From: UMGS1601 sp900553335
GTDB taxonomy: Bacteria > Bacillota > Clostridia > Oscillospirales > Ruminococcaceae
Assembly: GCA_937920725.1 (NCBI GenBank)
Contig: CALEUW010000011.1
Span: forward strand, 51,964 to 115,963
Direction of reading: 5' to 3'
Length of the DNA: 64,000 nt
Shown here: positions 26,048 to 34,243 of the stretch, in pieces
Position numbering within the stretch: position 1 is the stretch's first letter
How the letters are laid out: each line of letters starts with the position of its first letter
Program-made: the position numbers and the translations under genes
The notes under the pieces: generated by a model
What the model was told of the DNA's origin: nothing
The model's database searches: none
What the model saw: only the letters and a program-made list of their open reading frames with translations

Positions 26048-26100
26048 ATATTCTGTGACTTTGTTCACAAAAATTGTGCCTACAACAGGAGGAAAAAATA

Positions 26101-27381
26101 ATGGTAAAAGCAATAGTTGGCGCTAACTGGGGCGACGAGGGAAAAGGAAAAATGACCGATATGCTCGCTTGCGACGCTGATGTTGTTATCAGATTCCAGG
26201 GCGGAGCGAATGCCGGACACACAATAGTAAACGATTATGGAAAGTTTGCGCTTCATACGCTTCCGAGCGGTGTGTTTAACTCAAACACAACAAATATAAT
26301 AGGAAACGGCGTAGCTTTAAATATACCTGTATTTTTTAACGAGCTTAAAGAGGTCGTAAGCCGAGGAGTTCCTGCTCCGAAGATTCTTATTTCTGACCGC
26401 TGTCAGATAGTAATGCCTTATCATATAGCTTTCGATGAATACGAAGAGGAAAGGCTTGGAAAATCAAGCTTCGGATCAACAAAATCTGGAATAGCTCCTT
26501 TTTATTCGGATAAATATGCAAAAATTGGTTTTCAGGTTCAAGAGCTTTTTGACGAGGATTCGTTAAGAGCACATCTGGAAAGAATAGCTCCGCAGAAAAA
26601 TGTAATTTTAAAATATTTATACAATAAGCCGGAGCTTGATATTGACGCTCTAATGGCAACATTAAAAGAATACAAAGAAATGGTAGAACCTTATGTGTGC
26701 GATGTTTCTTTGTATCTGGATAACGCTATCAAAGAGGGAAAAGAGATATTGCTTGAGGGGCAGCTTGGAACTCTTAAAGATCCGGATCACGGAATTTATC
26801 CAATGGTTACATCTTCCTCAACGCTTGCGTCTTACGGCGCTATAGGAACGGGTATTCCGCCGTATGAGATAAAACAGATCGTAACTGTCTGCAAGGCTTA
26901 TTCTTCCGCAGTAGGAGCAGGAGCGTTTGTTTCCGAGATCTTCGGCGAAGAGGCTGACGAGCTAAGACGCAGAGGCGGCGACGGCGGAGAATACGGCGCA
27001 ACAACAGGAAGACCTAGAAGAATGGGCTGGTTTGACTGCGTTGCTTCAAAATACGGCTGCCGCTTGCAGGGAACAACAGACGTAGCGTTTACGGTACTTG
27101 ACGTATTGGGATATTTAGAGAAAATCCCTGTATGCGTAGGATATGAGATCGACGGCGAAGTTACTACCGAGTTCCCGACAACTGTAAAGCTTGAGCGTGC
27201 GAAGCCTGTAATAGAAGTTCTTGACGGTTGGATGAGCGATATAAGAGGGATCAAGACCTACGAGGAGCTTCCCGAAAATTGCCGTAAGTACATAGAATTT
27301 TGTGAGGAGCATATAGGCTATCCAATAACTTATGTTTCAAACGGTCCTGCGAGAGAGGATATAATAATTCGTAATGCGTAA
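26101..27381 (+). CDS. purA: Adenylosuccinate synthetase
   Basis: This 426-residue enzyme makes adenylosuccinate from IMP, aspartate and GTP in AMP synthesis. GANWGDEGKGK at the N-terminus is the P-loop-like GTP motif with the catalytic Asp. GGANAGHTI holds the catalytic His, and GATTGRPRRMGWFD is present near residue 300. ATG 26101 follows AGGAGGAAAAAATA. It is a single gene with promoter and terminator. Confidence 0.96.
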   Translation: MVKAIVGANWGDEGKGKMTDMLACDADVVIRFQGGANAGHTIVNDYGKFALHTLPSGVFNSNTTNIIGNGVALNIPVFFNELKEVVSRGVPAPKILISDRCQIVMPYHIAFDEYEEERLGKSSFGSTKSGIAPFYSDKYAKIGFQVQELFDEDSLRAHLERIAPQKNVILKYLYNKPELDIDALMATLKEYKEMVEPYVCDVSLYLDNAIKEGKEILLEGQLGTLKDPDHGIYPMVTSSSTLASYGAIGTGIPPYEIKQIVTVCKAYSSAVGAGAFVSEIFGEEADELRRRGGDGGEYGATTGRPRRMGWFDCVASKYGCRLQGTTDVAFTVLDVLGYLEKIPVCVGYEIDGEVTTEFPTTVKLERAKPVIEVLDGWMSDIRGIKTYEELPENCRKYIEFCEEHIGYPITYVSNGPAREDIIIRNA

Positions 27382-27434
27382 TTCGGAATTCGTAATTTTC
27401 AGAATCATGATATAAAACTTGATAAAAATAATTT

Positions 27435-27465
27435 AGGCTGGCATAGTTTTAAACTATGTCAGCCT
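27435..27465. terminator. Bidirectional terminator between purA and the aldo/keto reductase
   Basis: A 15-bp stem AGGCTGGCATAGTTT/AAACTATGTCAGCCT with one G-U pair is followed by TTTTTG. Confidence 0.85.
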
Positions 27466-27483
27466 TTTTGCGTATGCAATTTA

Positions 27484-28482
27484 TCAATCCCACACCTTCG
27501 TCAATCTATCAATTTTTTCAATTTCTTCCTTTGAAAATTCCATGTTCCCAAGCGCCTTGCAGTTATCATCAATCTGCTCAGGGCGTGAGGCGCCGATAAT
27601 CACCGTCGAGCATTTATCATCTCTTAATATCCAAGCAATAGCCATCTGGGAAAGCGTTTGTCCACGTTCTTTCGCAATGTCATTCAGCGCATTCAATTGT
27701 GCGATTTTCTCATCATCAAGCTGACCTGCGAGCCATTCGTTGTTAGCCGCACGGCTTCCGCCTTTGATGCCGTTTAAGTATTTATCCGTCAGAAATCCTT
27801 GTGCGAGCGGACAGTACGCCGCAATGCCGATTCCTGAATCATTGCACAAATCGTAAAGTCCGTCAGGCTCTATCCATCGGTGAATCATATTGTACATAGG
27901 CTGATTGATTATGAAAGGAGTACCGAGTCTGTCAAAAATCTTTGAGATCTCTTTAGTCTGTTTTCTGTCATAATTTGAAACTCCGATATAGAGTGCCTTG
28001 CCCTGATGAACTAATAAATCAAGCGCGTGAGCGGTTTCCTCAAGAGGAGTATCCGGATCGAAAACGTGATGATAATAAATATCAACGTAGTCAACGCCTA
28101 TTCTTTTAAGGCTTTGGTCGAGCGATGCTGTGAGATATTTTTTGCTTCCGCCCTTGCAGCCGTAAGGACCGTCCCACATATCGTATCCTGCCTTTGTTGC
28201 GATCACGAGTTCATCTCTGTACGGTTTAAACGAGGTTTTCAGAACACGTCCGAAGTTTTCCTCAGCAGAACCGTTATAAGGATTTCCATAGTTATTGGCA
28301 ATATCAAAATAAGTTATTCCGTTGTCAAAAGCTGTTTCGCACATTTTTAATACATTTGAAAACGAAGCGTCATAACCGAAATTCTGCCAAAGTCCGAGTG
28401 AGATGCGGGGAAGCTTAAGACCGCTTTTTCCGCATCTTAAGTATTTCATTTTATCATATCTATGTTCGTTTGCCGTATACAT
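27484..28482 (-). CDS. Aldo/keto reductase, YghZ-like
   Basis: This 332-residue NADPH-dependent (beta/alpha)8 oxidoreductase has FDIANNYGNPYNGSAEENFG (catalytic Asp and Tyr), IATKAGYDMWDGPYG (catalytic Lys) and VDIYYHHVFDPDTPLEET (His). The WDGPYG and KYLTASLDQSLKRIG segments resemble the AKR14/YghZ group (L-glyceraldehyde 3-phosphate reductase, methylglyoxal detoxification). The substrate here is inferred only. ATG 28482 follows AGGAGGG. It is divergent from the DUF3343 gene across a long inverted repeat. Confidence 0.88.
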   Translation of the reverse strand: MYTANEHRYDKMKYLRCGKSGLKLPRISLGLWQNFGYDASFSNVLKMCETAFDNGITYFDIANNYGNPYNGSAEENFGRVLKTSFKPYRDELVIATKAGYDMWDGPYGCKGGSKKYLTASLDQSLKRIGVDYVDIYYHHVFDPDTPLEETAHALDLLVHQGKALYIGVSNYDRKQTKEISKIFDRLGTPFIINQPMYNMIHRWIEPDGLYDLCNDSGIGIAAYCPLAQGFLTDKYLNGIKGGSRAANNEWLAGQLDDEKIAQLNALNDIAKERGQTLSQMAIAWILRDDKCSTVIIGASRPEQIDDNCKALGNMEFSKEEIEKIDRLTKVWD

Positions 28483-28509
28483 ATTTTTCCCTCCTTAAGT
28501 TTTCACTAT

Positions 28510-28567
28510 TGTAACATTTTTGTGTTTAAGAGTCAATCTGACTTTAACACAAATTATTAAATGTAAC
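28510..28567. promoter_or_regulatory. Long imperfect inverted repeat between divergent genes
   Basis: Left arm TGTAACATTTTTGTGTTTAA.GAGTC and right arm GACTTTAACACAAattattAAATGTAACA match as an inverted repeat with one insertion. The centre is AATCT. It could be an operator controlling both neighbours. Confidence 0.5.
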
Positions 28568-28629
28568 AGTCTGCGCTTTTTCGACATATCATGAAATAGC
28601 AAACTATGAAAATTAAGGAGAAATATAAA

Positions 28630-28866
28630 ATGAGTTATAATTTTATTGCAATGACAAGTATTACCTATGCACAAAAAGCGAAAAAGCTTTTAAACTCGCA
28701 GAGAATTTACTGTGAAATACAAAAAACACCAAGCGATTTATTTTCCGGGTGCGGATATTCCATAAGAATCAAAGATGACGTGAGCCAAATAACGGCAATT
28801 CTAAGAGCAAACGGAATAAAGTATAAAGATACGGCAGAAGGCTATAGAAAGCAGGTGAACAAATGA
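28630..28866 (+). CDS. DUF3343 family small protein (putative Se/S carrier-like)
   Basis: This 78-residue cytoplasmic protein has MTSITYAQKAKKLL, then SGCGYSIRIKDD with a single central Cys pair region. DUF3343 proteins resemble the C-terminal part of YedF and are often annotated as selenium/sulfur carriers. Start ATG 28630 follows AAGGAG. Its stop overlaps the ATG of the next gene (ATGA), so the two are translationally coupled. The conserved pairing with a desulfurase suggests a sulfur or selenium relay, unproven. Confidence 0.75.
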   Translation: MSYNFIAMTSITYAQKAKKLLNSQRIYCEIQKTPSDLFSGCGYSIRIKDDVSQITAILRANGIKYKDTAEGYRKQVNK

Positions 28867-29984
28867 TAAATTTTGACAATTCGGCAACGACTTATCCGAT
28901 GCCTGAGTCGGTTGCAAATTCGGTTTATACGGCGGTTAAACGGTATGGCGGAAATCCGGGAAGAAGCGGACACAGCTTGTCCGTATCAACAGCAAACAAA
29001 GTGTTTGAAGTGCGTGAGGCGGCTGCAGAGCTTTTTGACGCAAGCGTTGAAAATGTTGTCTTTACACTAAACTGCACTCATGCTTTAAATATGGCAATAA
29101 AGGGAGTTTTGAAGCCGGGCGATCATTGTATAATATCCTCTTTAGAGCATAACAGTGTTTCCCGACCGGTATATGCAATGTCAAGGCGTTCGGGAATAAC
29201 ATTCTCTATTTTGGAGGTTGATGATGACGATAATGTAACAATGGAACGGCTAAAGCATCTTTTAAAGGATAACACAAAAGCCGTTGCAATGACTGTTTGC
29301 TCAAATGTTACAGGTAAGATTTTGCCGTATAGACAAATAGGAGATTTTTGCAGAAGAAGAGGACTTGTTTATATAGCTGATGCGGCTCAGGCAGCAGGAG
29401 TTTTGCCAATTTCGATGAATGACGGCTATGACTTCTTGTGTATGTCAGGGCACAAAGGCCTTTACGGACCGACGGGGACAGGACTGTTAATATCCTCAGG
29501 AAGGTTTTCTCTGTCGACGATTATAGAAGGCGGAACGGGAGCAACATCCTTAGAGCTTGAGCAAACAGGTTTTTTACCGGAACAGCTTGAAAGCGGAACA
29601 GTAAATAGTGTAGGTATTATAGGACTTGGAGCAGGAATTAATTTTATAAAAAGAAAAGGGATAAACAGAATACACGACTATGAAATGATGCTGACGGAGA
29701 TGTTTTTGCAAGGAATAAAAAATATAAAGGATATAGAGGTATTAAGAGGAGAGGGAAATTATTCGGCAGTTGTTTCTTTTAATAAAGATGGAATGAATTC
29801 AATTGATCTTGCAGAGAAACTCAGCGGCAGAGGAATACTTCTCCGAGGCGGTTATCAGTGTGCCGCTCTTGCACATAAGTTTTTGAAAACCGAAAAAAGC
29901 GGTACGGTACGATTCTCACCCTCTGTTATGAATAAGCCTGAAGATGTCAGACGTCTAGTGCGTGAGCTTGCAATCATTAAATAA
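28863..29984 (+). CDS. Cysteine desulfurase-like class V aminotransferase (TIGR01977 type)
   Basis: This 373-residue PLP enzyme has INFDNSATTYPMP at the N-terminus, IADAAQAAGV, MSGHKGLYGPTG with PLP lysine K198, and RGGYQCAALAH with candidate catalytic C333. GGYQCA is the signature of the desulfurase-like group that usually travels with DUF3343, and it differs from the SGSACTSG loop of IscS at 16589. It probably mobilises sulfur (or selenium) from cysteine for transfer to the upstream small protein. Confidence 0.85.
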   Translation: MINFDNSATTYPMPESVANSVYTAVKRYGGNPGRSGHSLSVSTANKVFEVREAAAELFDASVENVVFTLNCTHALNMAIKGVLKPGDHCIISSLEHNSVSRPVYAMSRRSGITFSILEVDDDDNVTMERLKHLLKDNTKAVAMTVCSNVTGKILPYRQIGDFCRRRGLVYIADAAQAAGVLPISMNDGYDFLCMSGHKGLYGPTGTGLLISSGRFSLSTIIEGGTGATSLELEQTGFLPEQLESGTVNSVGIIGLGAGINFIKRKGINRIHDYEMMLTEMFLQGIKNIKDIEVLRGEGNYSAVVSFNKDGMNSIDLAEKLSGRGILLRGGYQCAALAHKFLKTEKSGTVRFSPSVMNKPEDVRRLVRELAIIK

Positions 29985-30029
29985 CCGAATAGTCACAAAA
30001 ACCCCCATAATTTTTTTGCTTAAAGCCTT

Positions 30030-30058
30030 GTACAATACTTTAAATTATGATATACTTA
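30030..30058 (+). promoter_or_regulatory. Promoter upstream of cdaA
   Basis: TTGTAC and TATACT are 17 bases apart. The roughly 150-base leader that follows contains a CCGG-based hairpin (about 30089-30111). Confidence 0.5.
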
Positions 30059-30206
30059 TTTTGAGTAAGTGCATGAGTGTGTCGACAAAGCCGGCAACGC
30101 TAACCGGTTGACAAATACAGTCAATGTGACAATGTTTTATTAATTATTTTTTGACAGACTGATATATTCAAGTTTAGTAAGTATATTTTATTTTAATTTT
30201 AGGGAA

Positions 30207-31100
30207 GTGGATTTTTTGGAAGGTTTTGTTGATTTTTTCGATGCTTTTATAAATATAATAAAATCCATAACGGTGTTTGATGTTATAGATATAGCAATAT
30301 TGGCATTTTTGTTATATAAGGGAATTCAGATTGCAAAGGAAACGAGAGCCGGTCAGCTTGTAAAGGGTATAATTTTGATCGGTGCCTGCTATTTTATTGC
30401 GGACTTTTTTGAACTTAAAGCTATGAAATACATTCTGGATACCTTTTTTAAATGGGGACTTTTAGCTGTTATTATTTTGTTCCAGCCGGAGCTTCGCCGG
30501 ATTTTAGAGAAGATGGGAAGAACAAAGGTTACAAGAATTACTGCTTTTAATCCGATAGATTCGGGAAATGCAAACGACAAATGGACTAGGTGCATAAATG
30601 TTATATGCGAATCTGTTTCAAGGCTTTCGTCTACCAAAACGGGTGCTTTGATCGTCTGCGAGAGAATGACAAAGCTCGGTGAGCAGATTGATACGGGTAC
30701 GGTTTTGGAATGTGTTCCGTCCGAAGCTGTTTTCGGGAATATTTTTTATCCAAATACTCCGCTTCATGACGGCGCTGTAATAATAAGAAACGGCTATATT
30801 CTCGCCGCAGGATGCTTTCTTCCAAAACCGCAGAAGGAAGAGTTTATAAATAAACAATTAGGTTCGCGTCACAGAGCAGCTATCGGAATCAGCGAGGTCA
30901 GCGATGCTGTTGTAATTGTTGTATCTGAAGAAACCGGAAATATCTCGGTTGCCGAAGACGGAGTTTTGACAAGAGGCTACAATAAAGACAGTCTTAAAAA
31001 GCATTTGACATCAAAGCTTTTGCCAAAAGAGGATGAGATCAAGCGTCAGGGCTTAGCTGAAAGGATGAAAAGAAAATGGAAAAAAGAAAATCAAGACTGA
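30207..31100 (+). CDS. cdaA: Diadenylate cyclase CdaA
   Basis: This 297-residue membrane enzyme makes cyclic di-AMP from two ATP. Three N-terminal membrane segments lie at about 23-42, 52-68 and 78-94. The DAC domain has LHDGAVII (DGA 188-190) and GSRHRAAIG (RHR 221-223), both catalytic motifs. The start is GTG 30207 after AGGGAA; a TTG nine bases on is an alternative. It overlaps cdaR by 25 bases. The usual third partner glmM is not next to it. Confidence 0.93.
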   Translation: MDFLEGFVDFFDAFINIIKSITVFDVIDIAILAFLLYKGIQIAKETRAGQLVKGIILIGACYFIADFFELKAMKYILDTFFKWGLLAVIILFQPELRRILEKMGRTKVTRITAFNPIDSGNANDKWTRCINVICESVSRLSSTKTGALIVCERMTKLGEQIDTGTVLECVPSEAVFGNIFYPNTPLHDGAVIIRNGYILAAGCFLPKPQKEEFINKQLGSRHRAAIGISEVSDAVVIVVSEETGNISVAEDGVLTRGYNKDSLKKHLTSKLLPKEDEIKRQGLAERMKRKWKKENQD

Positions 31101-32416
31101 GCCTTGTCAGGCTTTTGGAGAGCAAGCGGTTTGTAATGGTGCTGGCTATCGTTGTAGCTGTCATTTTGTGGTTTACATTGTCTATTACGGTTTATCCGAA
31201 TGTTGAGAAAAAAATAGCCGGAATACCTCTTGCAGTTTCATTGGAAAACAACGTTACAGGAGAGAATACTCTTGTAGCGCAAAACAGTGATAATATTTCA
31301 ATTACGGCAAATATTTCGGGGGCAAGATATTTAATAGGAGATTATGCTGCCGGAGATCTTGTTGCAAGTGTTAATACCGCAAACGTTACAAAAAGCGGAG
31401 AATATACGCTTGACGTCAATGTAACAAGCATTAACGGCGATGATATTGATGTTTTATCTGTGAACCCTAAAACCGTAACGCTGGCCTTCGATTATACTGC
31501 TACTAAGGTGATGGAACTGACGTCAGACAAGGTGGATACCTCGTCATTGACAACTGCCGATGGTTTTGTAAAGGATATTCCTGTAATAAATCCAAGTACT
31601 ATTAATATTGAAGGCGCAAAAACGATAGTTGATTCAATAAACACCGTTTCAGTAAAGGTTTTGGACGAGCAAAAGGATTTGTCTGAGCCGTTTACAACTT
31701 CAAATACAGAGATAATACTATATGATGAAAATTCAAATGTTGTGCCGAAGGATAAGTTGAAAATTACGCCGGAAAATATTTCTGTTTCAGTAAACGTGAC
31801 AAAGAATGCCTCTGTTCCAATATCTGTGAATTTTAAAAATTCGCAGGGGGAGCTGCAAAATGAAATTATTGACGAAAGCAGTGTGATTTCAACTATTTCC
31901 CCGCAGGCAATCAACGTATCGGCAACGGGTGAAATTGATGATTCACTGTCTGTTTCAATTGATTTAAATTTAAGGGAAGCAGCTCCGGGAAAAACCGTTA
32001 TAGTTGACAAAACAGCGGTAAAAGCTGCGCTTTCCGAAAAAGGACTTACAGCGTCCGATTCCGAAATAAGCGATATTTATGTAACCTATAAGGCAGTCGG
32101 ATTGTCCGGTAAAACCATATCAATTCCAAAATCGTCTATAAAGCTTTTGAATAAACCGAGCGATATGGATATATCTATTGTTACAGAAGCAATTTCAAAC
32201 GTAGTTGTCTATGGACCTGATAGTATAATAGAAACGATTGATAACGATGACTTTATTGCTGTTTTAGATCTTTCAAACGCTGAGCTTTCAAATGATACTT
32301 TCCCGGTAACTATTTACGATCCGGATTACAATACGGTTTGGGCATACGGAGATCATAAAATAACCTTAAAGATAACTGATAAAACAACAACTACTGCAAA
32401 AAAATCCGAAAGCTGA
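31076..32416 (+). CDS. cdaR: YbbR-domain protein CdaR
   Basis: This 446-residue protein is the usual extracellular regulatory partner of CdaA. One N-terminal membrane segment (about 18-38) is followed by four YbbR beta-barrel repeats of about 85 residues (for example VYPNVEKKIAGIPLAV at the first, SVPISVNFKNSQGEL at the third). The gene begins inside cdaA. A Thr/Lys-rich tail ends it. A hairpin with a T-rich end follows. Confidence 0.9.
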   Translation: MEKRKSRLSLVRLLESKRFVMVLAIVVAVILWFTLSITVYPNVEKKIAGIPLAVSLENNVTGENTLVAQNSDNISITANISGARYLIGDYAAGDLVASVNTANVTKSGEYTLDVNVTSINGDDIDVLSVNPKTVTLAFDYTATKVMELTSDKVDTSSLTTADGFVKDIPVINPSTINIEGAKTIVDSINTVSVKVLDEQKDLSEPFTTSNTEIILYDENSNVVPKDKLKITPENISVSVNVTKNASVPISVNFKNSQGELQNEIIDESSVISTISPQAINVSATGEIDDSLSVSIDLNLREAAPGKTVIVDKTAVKAALSEKGLTASDSEISDIYVTYKAVGLSGKTISIPKSSIKLLNKPSDMDISIVTEAISNVVVYGPDSIIETIDNDDFIAVLDLSNAELSNDTFPVTIYDPDYNTVWAYGDHKITLKITDKTTTTAKKSES

Positions 32417-32424
32417 TAGACTGT

Positions 32425-32454
32425 GGGCGGAGATGATGAGGTTCGTTTCCGCCC
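32425..32454 (+). terminator. Terminator of cdaA-cdaR
   Basis: GGGCGGA and TCCGCCC arms with a 16-base loop are followed by GTTTTATT. Confidence 0.6.
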
Positions 32455-32650
32455 GTTTTATTGAGGCAGACCGCATGGTTTCCGATTTGCGGTTTGTACA
32501 CGCCTTTCTAAGAACTTCTAATTAGTTTTACAAAAATTTCTAAACATACACGGGTATGCCTTCATAATTGTAATATAACCTAACAAAAAATTTTACGTTG
32601 CAATCCGTATATTACAAGCAAGCAGCATTGCCTGAAAAGGAGGAAGCTCA

Positions 32651-34219
32651 TTGCCGATACTTATTCATCAGATAAAATGCCCCATAAACGAAAGTGAAAA
32701 ATATGCCTGCGAAAAAGCGCTGAAGGCTCTTGGAATTAACAGCAAAGATGTAAAAGAAATAAGCGTTCATAAGCGTTCGCTTGACGCAAGAAGAGGACGT
32801 GAAACATCGTTTGTATACTCTTTTGTGATAAATTTGACAGACAAAACAAAAGAAAAAGTGATAGCAGAGAAAAGAAAAGCAGTATTTTTAGAAAATCAAG
32901 TATTTTTTCCTAAGTGTGTTTTAGATAAAAGAGCAAAAATAGTTATAGCAGGGTTCGGACCGGCGGGAATGTTTGCGGCTCTTACTTTGGCAAAAATGGG
33001 ATATAAGCCTTTAGTGCTTGAGCGTGGTAAAAGCATGGAGGAAAGAGTAAACGCAGTTGAGAACTTTTGGAATGGCGGTTCGCTCGACTTGTCCTCAAAC
33101 GTTCAGTTTGGTGAGGGCGGTGCAGGAACGTTTTCTGATGGCAAGCTTACAACAAGAATCAAAGATCCTCTTTGCAAAGTAGTGTTGTCGGAGTTTGTGA
33201 ATTTCGGAGCGGAAAAAGAAATTTTATCACTCGCAAAGCCTCATATCGGAACGGACAAGATTCGTAAAATAGTGGTAAGGCTTAGGCATGAAATAGAACA
33301 ACTCGGAGGAGAGGTTCTGTTTAATTCTCCACTTGACGGAATCAACGTAAAAAACGGCAAAGTTGTAAGCGTTTTTTCAAAGGGACGAGAAATTAAAACG
33401 GACAAGCTTATCCTTTCTGTGGGACACAGCGCAAGAGATACCTTTGAAATGCTGCTTGATAACGGGATTTTGCTTGAACCTAAACCGTTTTCTGTGGGCG
33501 CAAGAGTCGAGCATAGACAGTTTGACGTTGACAAAAGTCTTTACGGAGATCTTGCAGGGGATAAGCGGCTTCCGAAGGGTGAGTATCAGCTTTCAAAGAG
33601 GTTTTCGGACGGATCTGCTGCCTATACCTTTTGTATGTGTCCGGGCGGATATGTAGTTCCTTCTCAAAGCGAGGAGAAAACAGTTCTTACAAACGGAATG
33701 AGCCTGTCTGACAGAAGCGGCGAAAATGCAAATTCAGCAGTAGTTGTTTCTGTTTCTCCGAGCGATTTCGGCAGACATCCGCTTGACGGAGTAAAGTTTG
33801 CAAGAGAAATAGAAAAAAGAGCGTATCGGCTTACGGAAGGATACTGTGCGCCCTGCATGAGTGTAAAAGGCTTTTTGCAGGACAGCAATGATATAAAAAC
33901 TGACATAAAGCCGACCTACTCACTTGGAACTCGCTATACGGATTTTACTAAGCTTTTTCCGAGCAGAATAATTCGTCTTATGAAAGAAGGACTGATTGAC
34001 TTTTCAAAAAAGATGTCCTGCTTCAGCGACGGCCTTTTAACAGGACCTGAAACCAGAACATCATCGCCTGTCAGAATATTAAGAAACAGCGATATGACAG
34101 CTGTGGGAATTAAAAACCTCTATCCGGCAGGAGAGGGAGCAGGCTATGCCGGAGGAATAATGTCAGCGGCGGTTGACGGAATAAAAGCGGCAGTAATGAT
34201 AATGGAAAGTGAAAAATAG
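32651..34219 (+). CDS. FAD-dependent dehydrogenase (COG2509 type)
   Basis: This 522-residue flavoprotein carries GFGPAGMFAALTLAKMGY, a dinucleotide-binding motif, at about residue 99, then FGEGGAGTFSDGKLTTRI and a C-terminal LYPAGEGAGYAGGIMSA flavin-binding segment. Proteins of this type are widespread in Clostridia and lack a known substrate. An N-terminal region of about 90 residues (ferredoxin-like) is typical. I chose TTG 32651, preceded by AAGGAGGAAGCTCA. It is 24 bases before comM. Confidence 0.88.
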   Translation: MPILIHQIKCPINESEKYACEKALKALGINSKDVKEISVHKRSLDARRGRETSFVYSFVINLTDKTKEKVIAEKRKAVFLENQVFFPKCVLDKRAKIVIAGFGPAGMFAALTLAKMGYKPLVLERGKSMEERVNAVENFWNGGSLDLSSNVQFGEGGAGTFSDGKLTTRIKDPLCKVVLSEFVNFGAEKEILSLAKPHIGTDKIRKIVVRLRHEIEQLGGEVLFNSPLDGINVKNGKVVSVFSKGREIKTDKLILSVGHSARDTFEMLLDNGILLEPKPFSVGARVEHRQFDVDKSLYGDLAGDKRLPKGEYQLSKRFSDGSAAYTFCMCPGGYVVPSQSEEKTVLTNGMSLSDRSGENANSAVVVSVSPSDFGRHPLDGVKFAREIEKRAYRLTEGYCAPCMSVKGFLQDSNDIKTDIKPTYSLGTRYTDFTKLFPSRIIRLMKEGLIDFSKKMSCFSDGLLTGPETRTSSPVRILRNSDMTAVGIKNLYPAGEGAGYAGGIMSAAVDGIKAAVMIMESEK

Positions 34220-34243
34220 GTTTGACATAAGAAAGGAAAAACG

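Noticed and set aside
25980..26100. Purine riboswitch upstream of purA
   Set aside because: Only about 55 bases separate promoter and start, too short for the aptamer, and its core motifs are absent.
30060..30206. c-di-AMP (ydaO-type) riboswitch before cdaA
   Set aside because: The CCGG hairpin is short and I do not see the conserved ydaO core.
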